This document shows, piece by piece, positions 32,409-43,602 of a stretch of DNA of 64,000 nucleotides (position 1 is its first letter; each line of letters begins with the position of its first letter). The notes beneath the pieces are model-generated. The model did no database searches, was not told where the DNA came from, and was given only the letters and a program-made list of their open reading frames with translations. The translations under genes and the position numbers were made by a program. The DNA is taken from the NCBI GenBank assembly GCA_013400115.1, contig VXBP01008523.1, forward strand, positions 700,961-764,960. Direction: 5' to 3'. Source of the DNA: Rhinopomastus cyanomelas. Taxonomy: Eukaryota; Chordata; Aves; Bucerotiformes; Rhinopomastidae.

Positions 32409-33418
32409 TGAAAGGCACAGCTTGTACGTCCTTGATACAGCATTTTCAGTTCCTCTTATTACAGGTCAAGTGATTAAACACAAAAAGCAAAATGAGATCT
32501 TTCTAGAAGACTATGTACAGACACCAGATTATTTCATCTTACTCTTTTTTTTTGTCCCATTTTTATTTTGTTTTTTTTCAGAAGACACGCTAGCGCACGG
32601 AGATAAGAACAGAGAAAGCTGCTGTATCCTCTACACGGGGTGAGGGCGATGGCGCGGTGAGGGGGGACCAGGGAAAGGCTCTCAGTCTGCCTGACCCCCG
32701 TCCCAGCTGCCTGAGCCCCTCCAAAGCTGGGTGCGGTGCCAAAGGGGAGCAGGTGGCAGGGGCTCCCCATCCAGCCTGAGGCCAAGGGCAGCCAGAGCCC
32801 GCTGCCCGGCTGCGGCACACGGGGCTGGTCACAAAGAGAGACATGCAGAACAGCAAGGTGCCAGCCTGGGGCTAGTGCAGGAGGGAGAAGGGGGCCAGGG
32901 CCAGGGCCGGGGTGATGCAACGAGATCAAGAGCGCTTGGGGAACAGAGATGGTTTTGGGGCAGGGATCCCAGCAGGGAGTTGTGCAGAAACCGTTAGGAC
33001 CAAGGGGCATGTTTAAATACCAAGACGGGAGTGTCAGGCGGCACTGGGGAGCTGGGATAGCCAGGACAGGGGGCAAGCAGCCCCAGAGCAGCCCAAGCCA
33101 GGCTCTGGCTCGGCTCTGTGGTGGAGCTGGAGCAGGGATGGGGAAGCCAGGCTGGGCACAGGGACAGCACAATCGGCCACACAGTCACTGCGATGGCGCT
33201 TCTGCACTGCTGCGGAGCAGCCTGTCTGCGGGGACAGCAGTGGGGACACTACCGAGGCTCTGCTGCCCGTGGGAATAGGCCTGGCAAGCTGCCCCCAAAT
33301 ACAACCCCCCCAAGATTCTGCTGCGCAGCAACTATAGAGAGATACTGCATCTTGCATTAACCCAACCCACCCCACCCACCCACCCCAACAAACCCCTTCC
33401 CACAGCCCCCCGTGCACT
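32409..33418 (-). other. TLE5: 3' UTR of TLE5
   Basis: Non-coding stretch after the TAG at 33419-33421. It contains a C/A-rich simple run (CCAACCCACCCCACCCACCC, about 33361-33391) just downstream of the stop. Long open frames across it on either strand have no family resemblance. Confidence 0.7.
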
Positions 33419-36400
33419 CTAATCCGATTTCTCCCCATCATCATCTTGGTGGGCATCTCCGTCGTGGCCGTTCTTGTCCTCCTTGGAGAGATGAGCCTGA
33501 GAGCCCAAGGCCGAGAGCGAGAGGAGCCCGGTGCCAGCACTGACAGCGGGGAGAGATGGAGGCTGGAGGCCCACGGGGAGCGGAGTCAGAGGCAGAGCGA
33601 GGGCTTGGAGCTGTGACAGCTGGTGAGCTTGAAGCTGCTGCTGTAAAGAACGATGGACAGACAGCGGACAGAAGAGAGATAGTCATTTGGAGAGCACGCA
33701 GACCCCAACCTCAGGCCCTGGGCTGTCCAGACAGACTGCACCATCAGTCTGGCTTAAACCAGGACACCCTGCAAAGTTCTGCAGCCTTGGGGAGCAGGAG
33801 TAAGTTCTAGAGTCCTTGGGCTGCGACAGCCTCAAGAAAAGACTCAACACTGTCCCCAGCCTGACACACAGCCCCCAGCCCACAGGACATCTGGCCTCCA
33901 AGGATGCGGTTAAAGCCCTTCTGACCTTGACCAACAACAGATGGTGTTTTCCTGTCAAGGAGCTGCTGTGGTTCCTGCTCCAAACCAAAGCTCCTCTCTG
34001 TCTACCCTGCTGGGATGGAGCAGGAACCCAAACTCCCCTGGGAGCTATCCTGGACAAAGCCAGCCCCAAGCCAGCAGGCCCAGCCCAACACTCAGCCTCA
34101 TCCCAGCAGAGCTGGAGCCTGCTGCTAGCACCCTGGGAACATCTCCCTAGGTTGTTACTCCCCTTGTCAGCTCCGACTCTAGGGCCCAAGGCAGGGATCC
34201 CCATCCCTTCAAACCTAAAGGAACATCACGTACACGGATGATGGAGTTCAGTTCTGGTGCTGTAACCTGCTTGGCGCGTTCAATGGCTCCCAGGACCTGC
34301 TGCTGATGCTGGTGTGGAGAGAACAGAAGGATCCAGGGTCATTTCTACAATCACAGCCCTGCTGAGTCTGACACACATGTGATCTCAGCTTTTAGCACCG
34401 AGATGTCAGGGCAGAGAGGGCTGGTTAACCCCACAGCAGGAGATGCCTGCACACACTTCACTTGTGAAAAGGACGTTAAACCACCGACGCCCACAGCAGC
34501 AAGGAGCAGGAAAGAAGCTAAACTTCTCAAGACCGACTTTTTCCAAGGGACTCCAGGGACAGAACAAGGGAGACGGTTTCCAGCTAAAAGAGGGGAGATT
34601 GAGATGCAGTCTGAGGCAAAAAACCCTCCCTGAGACAGGGCTGAAGCCCTGGAACAGGCTGCCCGGTGAGGCTGCGGCTGCTCTGTCTCTGGCAGCGTCC
34701 AAGGGCAGGTTGGATGGCACCGGAGGACACCCTCCTCTGGCAGGGAGTTGGGGCTGGGGGAGCACTGAGGTCCCTTCCAACCCAACCAGTCTGATTCTTT
34801 GAGTGTCTCTTCCTGCTCTGCACAGGCCCAGTCTAGAAGGGCTCCAAGCTGGGTGATGCCTCTTCCCCTGCCACTGCTCTCCCACCCACACTTGACACAA
34901 AGCACTATCCCCTAACAAACAGAACAAGCAGCTCTCTGGAAGCTCCTTGGGACACACCTCATCTCCCAAGTCTTCCTGGCTGGCAGATGCTGCTGTGGAA
35001 GAGCCCAGCACGGCTGTTCCAAACAGAGGCAAGAAAAAGAGTAGAAGACAACCGTACAAGGTCTCCAAACAGCAGCCCTCAAGCAGCAGCGCCCAAATCC
35101 TCTCTCACTTCTCAGGGGAGTGGGAGGAGCCCGTGGACTGCTTGAATGAATCAGGCAGAGGAAGCAGATCTCAAGGAGGAGCCGGATTTTCCCCTCCCTC
35201 CCCCAATTAGCTGCCAGAGCAGAAGTCGCCGATGACTCGGGAATCAGGGGCCTGAGAGAACAGAGCCCAGAGCTTTGTCCACAGCAACCAGCAAAGGGTT
35301 TGGACAGGCACACTTGTCCCCACACAGCACCTGAGGGTTCTGAAGTGCTCATCCCTATGCATGGGCCAAGAACAAGCAGCAGGCCTCCTAGATCAGGGTC
35401 AAGGAGCTGCCTTGTGTGGCACCTCAGGTGCAGGACTCACCTCTTGTGAAAGGTAGGGCAGAACCTGTGCACAGATCCCATTTAGCCTCTTGACGATTTC
35501 AGCCTAGAGGGTGGGAAGAACAGAGAGGAAATGCATCGGGTCGCTTCCTTCCCCCTCTCCATGCAGGGCCTGAGACTTCAAAGAGTCCTAAGAAAACAAT
35601 CCCCCTGCCACTGCAAAAGATGCTGGCAGGGACTGGGTGTCTTCTTCCCTGTGAGGGGGCTGAAGCACTGGAACAAGTTGCCCAGGGAGGCTGTGGCTGG
35701 GCAACACCCCTGGAAGTGTCCAAAGCCAGGTCAGACAGGGCTTTGAGTGACCTGGTCTCCTGGGAGGTGTCTCTGAGGTCCCTTGCAAGCCAAACTGTTC
35801 TATGATCCACTGGCCTCATACAAGCAGGTGGCAAATTTTGGGGTGGTAGATCTTCCTGGGGAAGTGCAGAGCCACCAGCCCTTTGCTAACCACTTCCCAA
35901 CATAGACAAGAGACAGAGAGAGCCAGATGGTGTGGGGCACGCACTGAAACCAGCCAAGGAGGCCCCCAGCAGCACCTCAGAGCAGTGGACCAGGCTGGGG
36001 CACTGTTCACAGTACAGGAGTGAGGACTCATGGCTCAGGCTTCCCCACGTGGTGAGGCACCTCTGTGGGTGACAGAACTGTGCTAAGAGGCTTTTAACTG
36101 AGCCAGGACACGCAGACAAGTCTGTGACAGTCAGGCTCAAAGGAGGCTCACACTGTTAACAGGTAATTAGCCTGGGAATAATTATCAACTCACTCGCCAG
36201 CAAGAGTAACGAACACACAGCCAGGCTGCAGCACTGTCTCTATCACAGGGAGGTTTTTGGAGAAGGTCAGCTACCTCATCCCAGCCCTAATCACAGCTCT
36301 CTGGCAGCAGGAGCCCACGGAGAGCCAAAGGTGTTTGTGGTGTTGGGATGACCACAACAAACCTTCCCAGGCACTGGGGAAGGAAGCAGGCCTAGAACCC

Positions 36401-39400
36401 ACCCATCCAGGGCCCAGAAGGAGTATGGCAGTGACCCAGGGTCATCTCCTGCCCCCCACTCTGGGTTTGTATCTGCTGTCCAACTGCGAGCTGCAGCTCC
36501 AGACCCTTCCTGGCTAAAATACCTTTCAAGCCTGGGGAGAACCTGAACGTGCCACATCCCAAGGTGGGAGCCCTCCATTCGGCACTTGGATCCTAAGAGG
36601 TGGGAGGTCCCAGCACTTTGAAGGCAGCTCTGACATTTTACAGGCTTACAGCATTTCTCATTCCTGAAATACCACTGGAGTGACAGCAGGACAACCCACC
36701 CTCCCCAGGGACCGAGGGCCCTTGGAAATGCCTCCTCCCCTACCTGTTTGTGCATTTCAATGTTCAGCCCGTATGACATCTCGTAATACTGCGGAGAGAA
36801 CAAAAGACATTAAGTCAAGTCTCCACCAGGTGAGGCAGCTCCACACAGCAGCACTGGGAACTACCACACAGTCCCCTGCAAAGGTCCCTAGCTAGGTCTT
36901 CCGTCAAGGCTGGGCAAGGAACCAAAGACAGAGACCCTCTCCAGGTCTAAGGCAGCAGCGCTGAGCCCTATCACTCCCTGCTCATCCTCCTTCAGCCTCA
37001 TACTGCTGGAAACCTGTGAACTGCTGCCTTGGCCCCTCAGAGACACCTTTCAGCCATCTGCATCAAGGTGAGAGTGAGTGACGCTGCTTCGAGCAGGGAA
37101 AAAGGCTCAGGACTCCTCAGAGTTTTGTCTCTATAGCCAAAACAGAGAGGCAGCCTCACTCTAGAGGCTTTGCCTGGCCACTATCCTGAAGCCAATGTGG
37201 CTGCTTCTGCAACAAATGGAAGAGGTAACAAGGCTTCATCTCTCCAGCATCACCTTTGGCTGCACACAGCTCCAGCTGTTGGAGAAGAAGTTATGTGGAA
37301 AACCCCCCCCACAGAACAACCCACCCAGAACTGCCCCCGGCACGGCAGCACAGGCAGCTACAGACCAGTCTAGTGGCACAAGAAGGTAATTCCAAACCCC
37401 TGGAAGAAGCTGTTTGAAGTCTGATATCTGAAAGTTTAAAAATCTCCTGCTTGCAGCCTGCAAATCCCGATTCTTTCAAGGGAAAATTCCACTCCTGTGC
37501 TCATTTAACCTGAGGAGAAGATCGCTGGCATTTTGGTACCGACACCATGGAGCTGAGAAGCACCCTGCTTGGTATCACCCCAATCTCATTCTACTCTAAC
37601 CAGGCTGCCGGCTCTAGAGGCTTCTTTGCATTCTGAAAACTGAGCAGGAAGCAGGAGCCTGATGCCCGAGCTGCTAATTGTGACTTATTCAAAACTTAGA
37701 GCAGCTGGAGCAGCTCTGCACATTCACAGAAACCCTCCTCTTCATTTCTTGTGGTGGGGAGTGACAGCAGCTCCACACAACTCTGGCTCAGCCATGCACA
37801 CAGAGCTGCTGCAAAGCCTCAAGCAACAGCCTTTCCCCTCTGCTGCCCGTAAACTGAATCAATCCTGGTGACTGCCAGCATTAAAAGGGAAAAATAAATA
37901 AATCCAGCAGCCACACCCGGAGACGAGAGTCTCCGTGCAGGCTGCAAGCCCCAGAAGCAATCACTCACCAGTGAGAACAGGGCAAGCTTCCCATTAATAG
38001 ACATGGAAAGCCGTGACCTCTTCTTGTCCCCAAGCTCACCTTGCTCCCCACAGCCTCAGAGCCTGGACACACAGGCTGTACAGGAGGATGGAGAGACCAG
38101 CTCCCTTATTTCTGGTTTTCAAGTCCCAATTGTGCTTCAAAGAACTGCTGCTGTATTAATTTCTATGTCTTATCTCTTCCTTCCAGGACAGGTGCAGCAG
38201 CTGGCAAGCAAGCATCAGCTCATCTTTATGGACAGTATCACCACCTTCTGCTAACTCCTTGATAGGGAAGAGCAGACACAGCTTTGCCTGGCATCCCTCC
38301 CTCTGCTTACAAGGTGTGGAAAGGCAGAGGCATCACCTGTCAGGCAAACTGTCACACTGCCTACGAGAACGTGGCTGGTTGCTGGCCAATCTCTCTTTGT
38401 AGAGTTTGGGCTGAGCCTTCTGCCCACATGTGGCATCACATCTCATCCTTCCCCAGGAAATACCCTGGGATTAGCACACACACAAGCGCTGGTGAGAGGT
38501 ACCAGCACTTGGCACCGCAGCTCTGCAAGGCTGCTGGGGTCATGAGAAGCCGCAGAGGGTTTAGCTATTGCACAGCAGTTCATTTCTGCTTCAAACTCAC
38601 ACCAGGTTTGGGGGGTTTCCCAGCTTCATTTCTTCCTGGCCATGATTCTTAAGAGTCCCCAGGCACCCTGCAGCTCCTTGGCGGGTACAAGAGCTGCCTC
38701 CTCGCACAGCGGCTTGGGCTGAGCAGTCACCACCCACCAAGCAGCCAGACAGTGGGACCATCAGTTACTCACATCCAACTATTCTCTGCTACTTTCCCAC
38801 GTTCAACAACCTACTGCGTGCAGGTGACACAGAACAGAACAGCCAGTGCCTGGAGACCTGCTGCTCCCGGCCAGGCAAACCCCAGGCACAGGCACCTGTC
38901 CACCGCAGCCCCACACCAAACCACCCACGCACTCCTGGCCGCCGGGACCCGTCCTTACCATGACGTAGTGACGCTGCATCTCCGATTTCTCACTGGCTAG
39001 TTTGTCACATTCCAACTTCAAGCTGAAAAGCCAAAAAACAGTAAGAAAACCACAAACAGGAGGTGAGAAAGCTGATCGCCACAGAGCAGCTGCTTCCTGC
39101 ACAGCCCTGTCCTGGCTGGGCTGGTTTCTCAGATACCACCGTCCACACGCCAAGGGGTGGCTGGAGATGGGTCCAAGCACAGCAGAGCCCACTCCCACCC
39201 TCCCGGCTGGAGTCACACCGACGCACTTGTTCTGGAGAATCGGCACTATCCACCGGCTGGATACAGACGTCCCCCAGGCAAATCCTTTTGGTGGGAAGCA
39301 GACCCCTGGGCAGAAGCAGAGGCTGCTCAGGGAGGGGTTTGATTTCCTCATCCCATCGCTGGCCGCTGGGGACAGCTTCTAGCACGGGCCTGTTGGCAGC

Positions 39401-40557
39401 ACTCAAAATGCTCTAACACAAGTTGAAAAACAAAGCCAGATCCATTTCTGGGTGGCTGGGGGAGGCCTCGGTGCAGCACATCCTTCCAGAAGGCGATTTC
39501 TTTTTTCTCCTCTTGGTTCTTCGCACCCTTCAGAGAAAGTGCTGCTGCTCCCAGCATTTTATGAGACTCCAACTCACCAGCCCAGCAACTGCAGCCAGCA
39601 TGTGCTGCGGTTTTATGTTTCAAACAAGAAACAGCTTCACCTACACAAAACCTGCTGCTTCTTGAGTGGGTTAAATCCAAGGAGGAGGAGCGGGGTAGGG
39701 GAACAGTCTCCCTTCCAACCGGCACGTTCCTCGGGCTCTCCTTCACTGGCTCTGCCCAGAGTATGGAGACACCAGAGAAAGGCTATTTCCCAGCAGTTTG
39801 TCTTCCTGCTCCTGCTGGAATGACACCACTGCAAACCTGTGACCTGGCTAGGGGGAGGCAAACAGGGGAACTCACAGCCACATGGCCCTGAGGCATGTGC
39901 CACAGGCAGCAGCAGAGGACATCGCCCTGTTGATTTGACCCAGGAGCTTCGCGATTATTTGAGACACGCACAAAGCAACAGATTGCCAGCAGCGAGCTCT
40001 CTTGGGTCAGCAGAAATATTTCCACACCCACCCGCCGAAAAGAGGAAGCTTTCTGGGTTTGAGTGCTCCCTGCAGCCTTCGCCGTCCAAGAACGGCAGCC
40101 AGCAAAAAAAAAAAAAGAAAGAAAGAGAGCCAAGGAGAAGTCCCATCAGACCCAGGAGGGCCTGGCAGGGCTCCGTGCGGTCCTGGCTGAGCGAGCGACG
40201 CCGCGAGGAAAGACCTCGGCTGGAGATGGGGCAGCTGCACGTTCTGCTTCTTGGGCTTCCAAGTGGACGCAGCCAATCCCCAGCCCTAGGTCCTGCTCTG
40301 GCCGAAAGGTGACCTGGGCTGTGCCACCAACTGCTCCTCCGTGGCTTTGAAGAGATGAAGCCAAAGAACTGGGGTGCCTGTGATTCCTGTGGTTCCGTCC
40401 AGTGGAGGCTGCGGGTTTTGGGGGAGGGGGGAAGCCGGGTGAACCCCGGGATCACGTACCTGTGGTACTGGGCCTGCAGGAGCTGGAATTCATCCTTGAT
40501 GCGGTCGCAGGAGTCGGAGGTTGTGAACTTGAGCTGCTGCGGCAGGTGAGAGGAGCC
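33419..40557 (-). CDS. TLE5: TLE family member 5 (AES/GRG5), first exon not seen
   Basis: Six coding exons in transcription order: 40557-40460 (GSSHLPQQLKFTTSDSCDR...), 39022-38959, 36788-36744 (YYEMSYGLN), 35503-35441 (LNGICAQVLPYLSQE), 34308-34234 (HQQQVLGAIERAKQ), 33640-33419 (QQLQAHQLSQ... to DDDGEKSD-TAG). They give 188 residues; adding the expected nine-residue exon 1 gives 197, the usual length of the family. Only the Q domain and a GP-like tail are present, with no NLS, SP or WD40. Family knowledge: nuclear modulator that joins long TLE proteins through the Q domain and weakens or alters repression. Same strand as TLE2 and about 7 kb upstream of it, so one may be an old tandem duplicate. 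No MMFPQSRH-type exon was found upstream; the CpG-rich stretch just 5' carries an undetermined base at 40745. Confidence 0.95.
34585..34805 (+). mobile_element. CR1 LINE 3' fragment
   Basis: Plus orientation in a TLE5 intron: GGAACAGGCTGCCCGGTGAG, then CAAGGGCAGGTTGGATGG and a tail ending CCAGTCTGATTCTTTGAG. Confidence 0.85.
35645..35815 (+). mobile_element. CR1 LINE 3' fragment
   Basis: Plus orientation in a TLE5 intron, about 140 bases upstream (in gene sense) of the 35441-35503 exon. GTTGCCCAGGGAGGCTGTGG and a tail ending ACTGTTCTATGATCC. Confidence 0.85.
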
Positions 40558-41040
40558 CTGGAACGACAGGACACAGCGCTGGGCTCGGCGGCCGCCCCGG
40601 GAGGCCTCACCGGGCCGGATCGAGCCGGGGTCGGGCCCGGTGGCGGGGAAGAGAGAAGGGGGTGGCCAGCGGGGCTCCCTGGGGGCCCGGAACGCGCCCA
40701 AGGTCACCTGTGGGGGTCGGTCCTACCCCCGCCGCCCCCCCCCCNCTGCCGCCGCCGTCGTCGTCGCCGCCGCCTCCCCGGGCCGGGCGGGCCCACGGCC
40801 GCTCCCGCCCCCGCCGGTCCCCGCCCCCGCCGCGCCGGGGCTGCGGGGGACGGGAGTGGGATTCACCCCGCACCGGGGGCTCGGCCGGGGGCCACCGCGG
40901 CCTCCTAACGCGCTGCCCGGGTTAGGTCCAACGGGGCCTGTCCCGAGCGGTCGCTCCCGGTCGCCGGTACCGAGGGGGGGCGATCTGCTGCTGCGGAGCT
41001 GCTGCTGCGGAGCTGCCGCTGACAGCAGATGGGCCCCGGG
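40558..41040 (-). promoter_or_regulatory. TLE5: CpG-island promoter region of TLE5
   Basis: About 480 bases of extreme GC content with CCG/GCC runs and one N at 40745, directly upstream of the first visible exon. It is the only CpG island near the gene on this side, so the start site and exon 1 are expected here; a collapse at the N could have removed exon 1. Confidence 0.65.
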
Positions 41041-41074
41041 GAACAAACTGAAGCCCAGGAGAAGTGGGTCTGGG

Positions 41075-41235
41075 CGCAGGCCAGGGAGACTGTGGCCGCT
41101 CCAGCCCTGGCAGTGTCCAAGGGTAGGTTGGACGGGGCTGGGGGCACCCTGCTCTGGTGAGAGGTGTCTCTGCCCCTGGCAGGGGGTTGGGGCTGGGGGA
41201 GCTCTGAGCCCCCTCCTGACACAAACCAGCCTGGG
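41075..41235 (+). mobile_element. CR1 LINE 3' fragment
   Basis: CCAGGGAGACTGTGGCCGCT and CAAGGGTAGGTTGGACGGGG, plus orientation, right at the edge of the TLE5 CpG island. Confidence 0.8.
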
Positions 41236-41444
41236 CTTCCAAGGCTGCCTTTGCTGAACAGGAGGAAAGGCCGAAGCAAAAGCACCTGCAGGTGAATTGT
41301 CCCCAAAAAAGATCCCATCTCCAAACTGCTGCTCTGGATGCAAGTTCTCCCTAAACCTGCTGCCTGAGGAGCTGAACCTGCAGTGTCCTGGGGGACTGAA
41401 AGCAGAGAGGGAGAGAGAATTCAACCACAGATTTTACTGATCAT

Positions 41445-41610
41445 GGAATCATAGAAGCGACCTGAGTCACCCAGTGCCAACCCCCTGCCCTGGGCAGTGA
41501 CCCCAGACCAGGGTGCCCAGAGTCCCACCCAACACTTCCAGGGATGGAGCAGCCACAACTTCCCTGGGCAGCCTATTGCAGGGTCCCAGCCCTGTCACAG
41601 GTTTCTTCTC
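41445..41610 (-). mobile_element. CR1 LINE 3' fragment, reverse orientation
   Basis: GGAATCATAGAAGCGACCTG ... TTCCAGGGATGGAGCAGCCA ... TTCCCTGGGCAGCC. Together with 41075-41235 it forms an inverted CR1 pair. Confidence 0.8.
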
Positions 41611-42411
41611 AAGACCTAAACAGTGGAAGGATTTTGTGGCCACAGGGCCTTTTGCAAGCCCCACCTCGCTGCTGCCGAAGATGCCTGAACCGAGGTGGGA
41701 TTAGGTCTATTGAATGCTGCCTGATGATAACAGGCAGGAGCAGAGCTGCTGTGTGCTTCCAGATGCTGCTCCTTGTCTGTCTTTAAAAACCAGTACATTT
41801 TATGATTAAAAATAACCCCTGACATGACCTGACTCCAGCAGTGTGGGCTGGGCTGCCATGGGTTTTATGTTCAAAGGGACCAATCCAACAGCTGAACTGT
41901 GACACCTCCTGCGTGTTGTGCAGGAGCTTTTTCACTCTGACATCTCTGTATCAGCATCACGCCGAGGATTATTAATAGTGTAGGCAGGATTTGTGTCCCT
42001 GCAGAAGAAGGCTTCTCCCCAGCTGGTCATCACCCTGGTTCCACAGAGAAACTGAGACACCTTGGCTTGGGCTTGGATGGTAAGTGGCAGACTGTGAATG
42101 GAGACCTCGGGAAGTCACTGCTGTCCCCAGCTGTGGTGAGTCTAGTGAGCCTGACCTTCCACGGAAGACACAGGTACAAGGCTAGAGCACATCTCACGGT
42201 CCCTGCCATGTGAGGGGAGGAAGGGCCAGTGGGACGCTGAGGTTTGGCCCTCAGTGATGTGATGATTCGGACGCGCAGTGCCTTGGTTTGCCTTCTCTGG
42301 CCCCAGCACGGAGCAGACTGGCCGTGCAGGTAACAGTCCCCACTCTGTGGTAGGAATTGGATGTCTAGGACGAGCTGATGATGCTGAGTACAGGAGAAAT
42401 ACGCAGATCAA

Positions 42412-42840
42412 GCATAGAGTCGTAGAATGCCAGCCTGCCTCAAGGCTGCAAGGGACCTCAGAGCTCCTCCAACCCCCTGCCATGGGCAGCAACTCCCCTC
42501 AACCAGACTGGGTTAGTCAAGACCTCGGTAAGCCTGGCCTTGAACACCTTCAGGGACCCCTTCACAGCCTCTCAGGGCAATCAGTTCCAGAGTCTCTCCA
42601 TCCTGGCACTAAAGAACTTCCTCAGATCCAGTCTGACCCTCCTCTCCTTCAGTGCCAAACCATCTCCCCTTGGGAGAAGTCTCTCTGCCGCCTTCCTGGA
42701 GGTTCCCTTCAGGGACTGGAAGGCAGCTCTGTGGTGCCCCCAGAGCCTTCTCTTCCTTGGGCTAAACAACCCCAGCTTGTCCCCAGGGCAGAGGTGCTCT
42801 AGCCCTGGGATCATCTCTGTGGCCAGGGGACTTGCTCCTA
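42412..42840 (-). mobile_element. CR1 LINE fragment, reverse orientation
   Basis: GAGTCGTAGAATGCCAGCCT ... AACACCTTCAGGGACCCCTT ... GGGCTAAACAACCCCAGCTT. One of the longer copies. Confidence 0.85.
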
Positions 42841-43094
42841 ATGTGCTTTGACTCACTTGCTCCAGACCAAGGGCTGAGGACTCCTTCCCACACTCGCAGT
42901 GGGAGTGCTGGTGTGAGGTGAGGCCACGTGTCTGGCTACTGAGAAGATTCTGGGCTGGGCAGGCTCATCCCAAAGACCACCCGGAGCTTGGGATCCTCCT
43001 GTGTTGCTGCTGCCTGTGCTAGACTAAGCAGTTACTCCTTGTAGTTGAAAAAGCACTTTGAGCATATGTGTGAGTCAGGAGGTTCATGTTCAAG

Positions 43095-43602
43095 ACCACG
43101 CCTTGAGTACTGGGGTCAGGTTTGGGCACCTCAGCACAAGACATCAAAGTGCTGGAGTGGGTGCAGAGAAGGGCAACAGAGTGGGGAAGGGTCTGGAGAA
43201 CAGACCTTGTGATGAGCAGCTGATGTTGCTGGGCGGAGGTGGGGGGCAGGAGGAGGAGGCTGAAGGGAGACCTTGTTGCTGTCTGCAACTGCCTGACAGC
43301 AGGGTGCAGGGGAGGGGAGGTGGTCTTTTCTCCCCTGGAACAAGGGACAGGACAAGAGGAAACAGCCTCAGGCTGCTTCGGGGGAAATTGAGGTTGGAGA
43401 GGCGGAAAAACTTCTCCCTGAAAAGGGCCCTCAGGCCTTGGCAGAGGCTGCCCAGGGAGGGGGTTGAATGGCTGTTCCTGGCTGTTTCCCAGTCAGGGAG
43501 GTCTGGAGCTCAGGGACAGGGTTTAAGGGTGGGTTGGGATAGCTGGGGTCAGGGCTGGACCTGATGATCTTTAGGTCTTTACCGACTGGAATTATTCTAG
43601 CG
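43095..43602 (+). mobile_element. CR1 LINE fragment
   Basis: Plus orientation: TGGGGTCAGGTTTGGGCACC, GTGGGTGCAGAGAAGGGCAA, GGCAGAGGCTGCCCAGGGAG and a terminus GGACCTGATGATCTTTAGG. Confidence 0.85.

Noticed and set aside
32534..33172. 212-codon minus-strand frame downstream of TLE5
   Set aside because: Lies wholly in the TLE5 3' UTR between the stop codon and the poly(A) signal; no recognisable domain.
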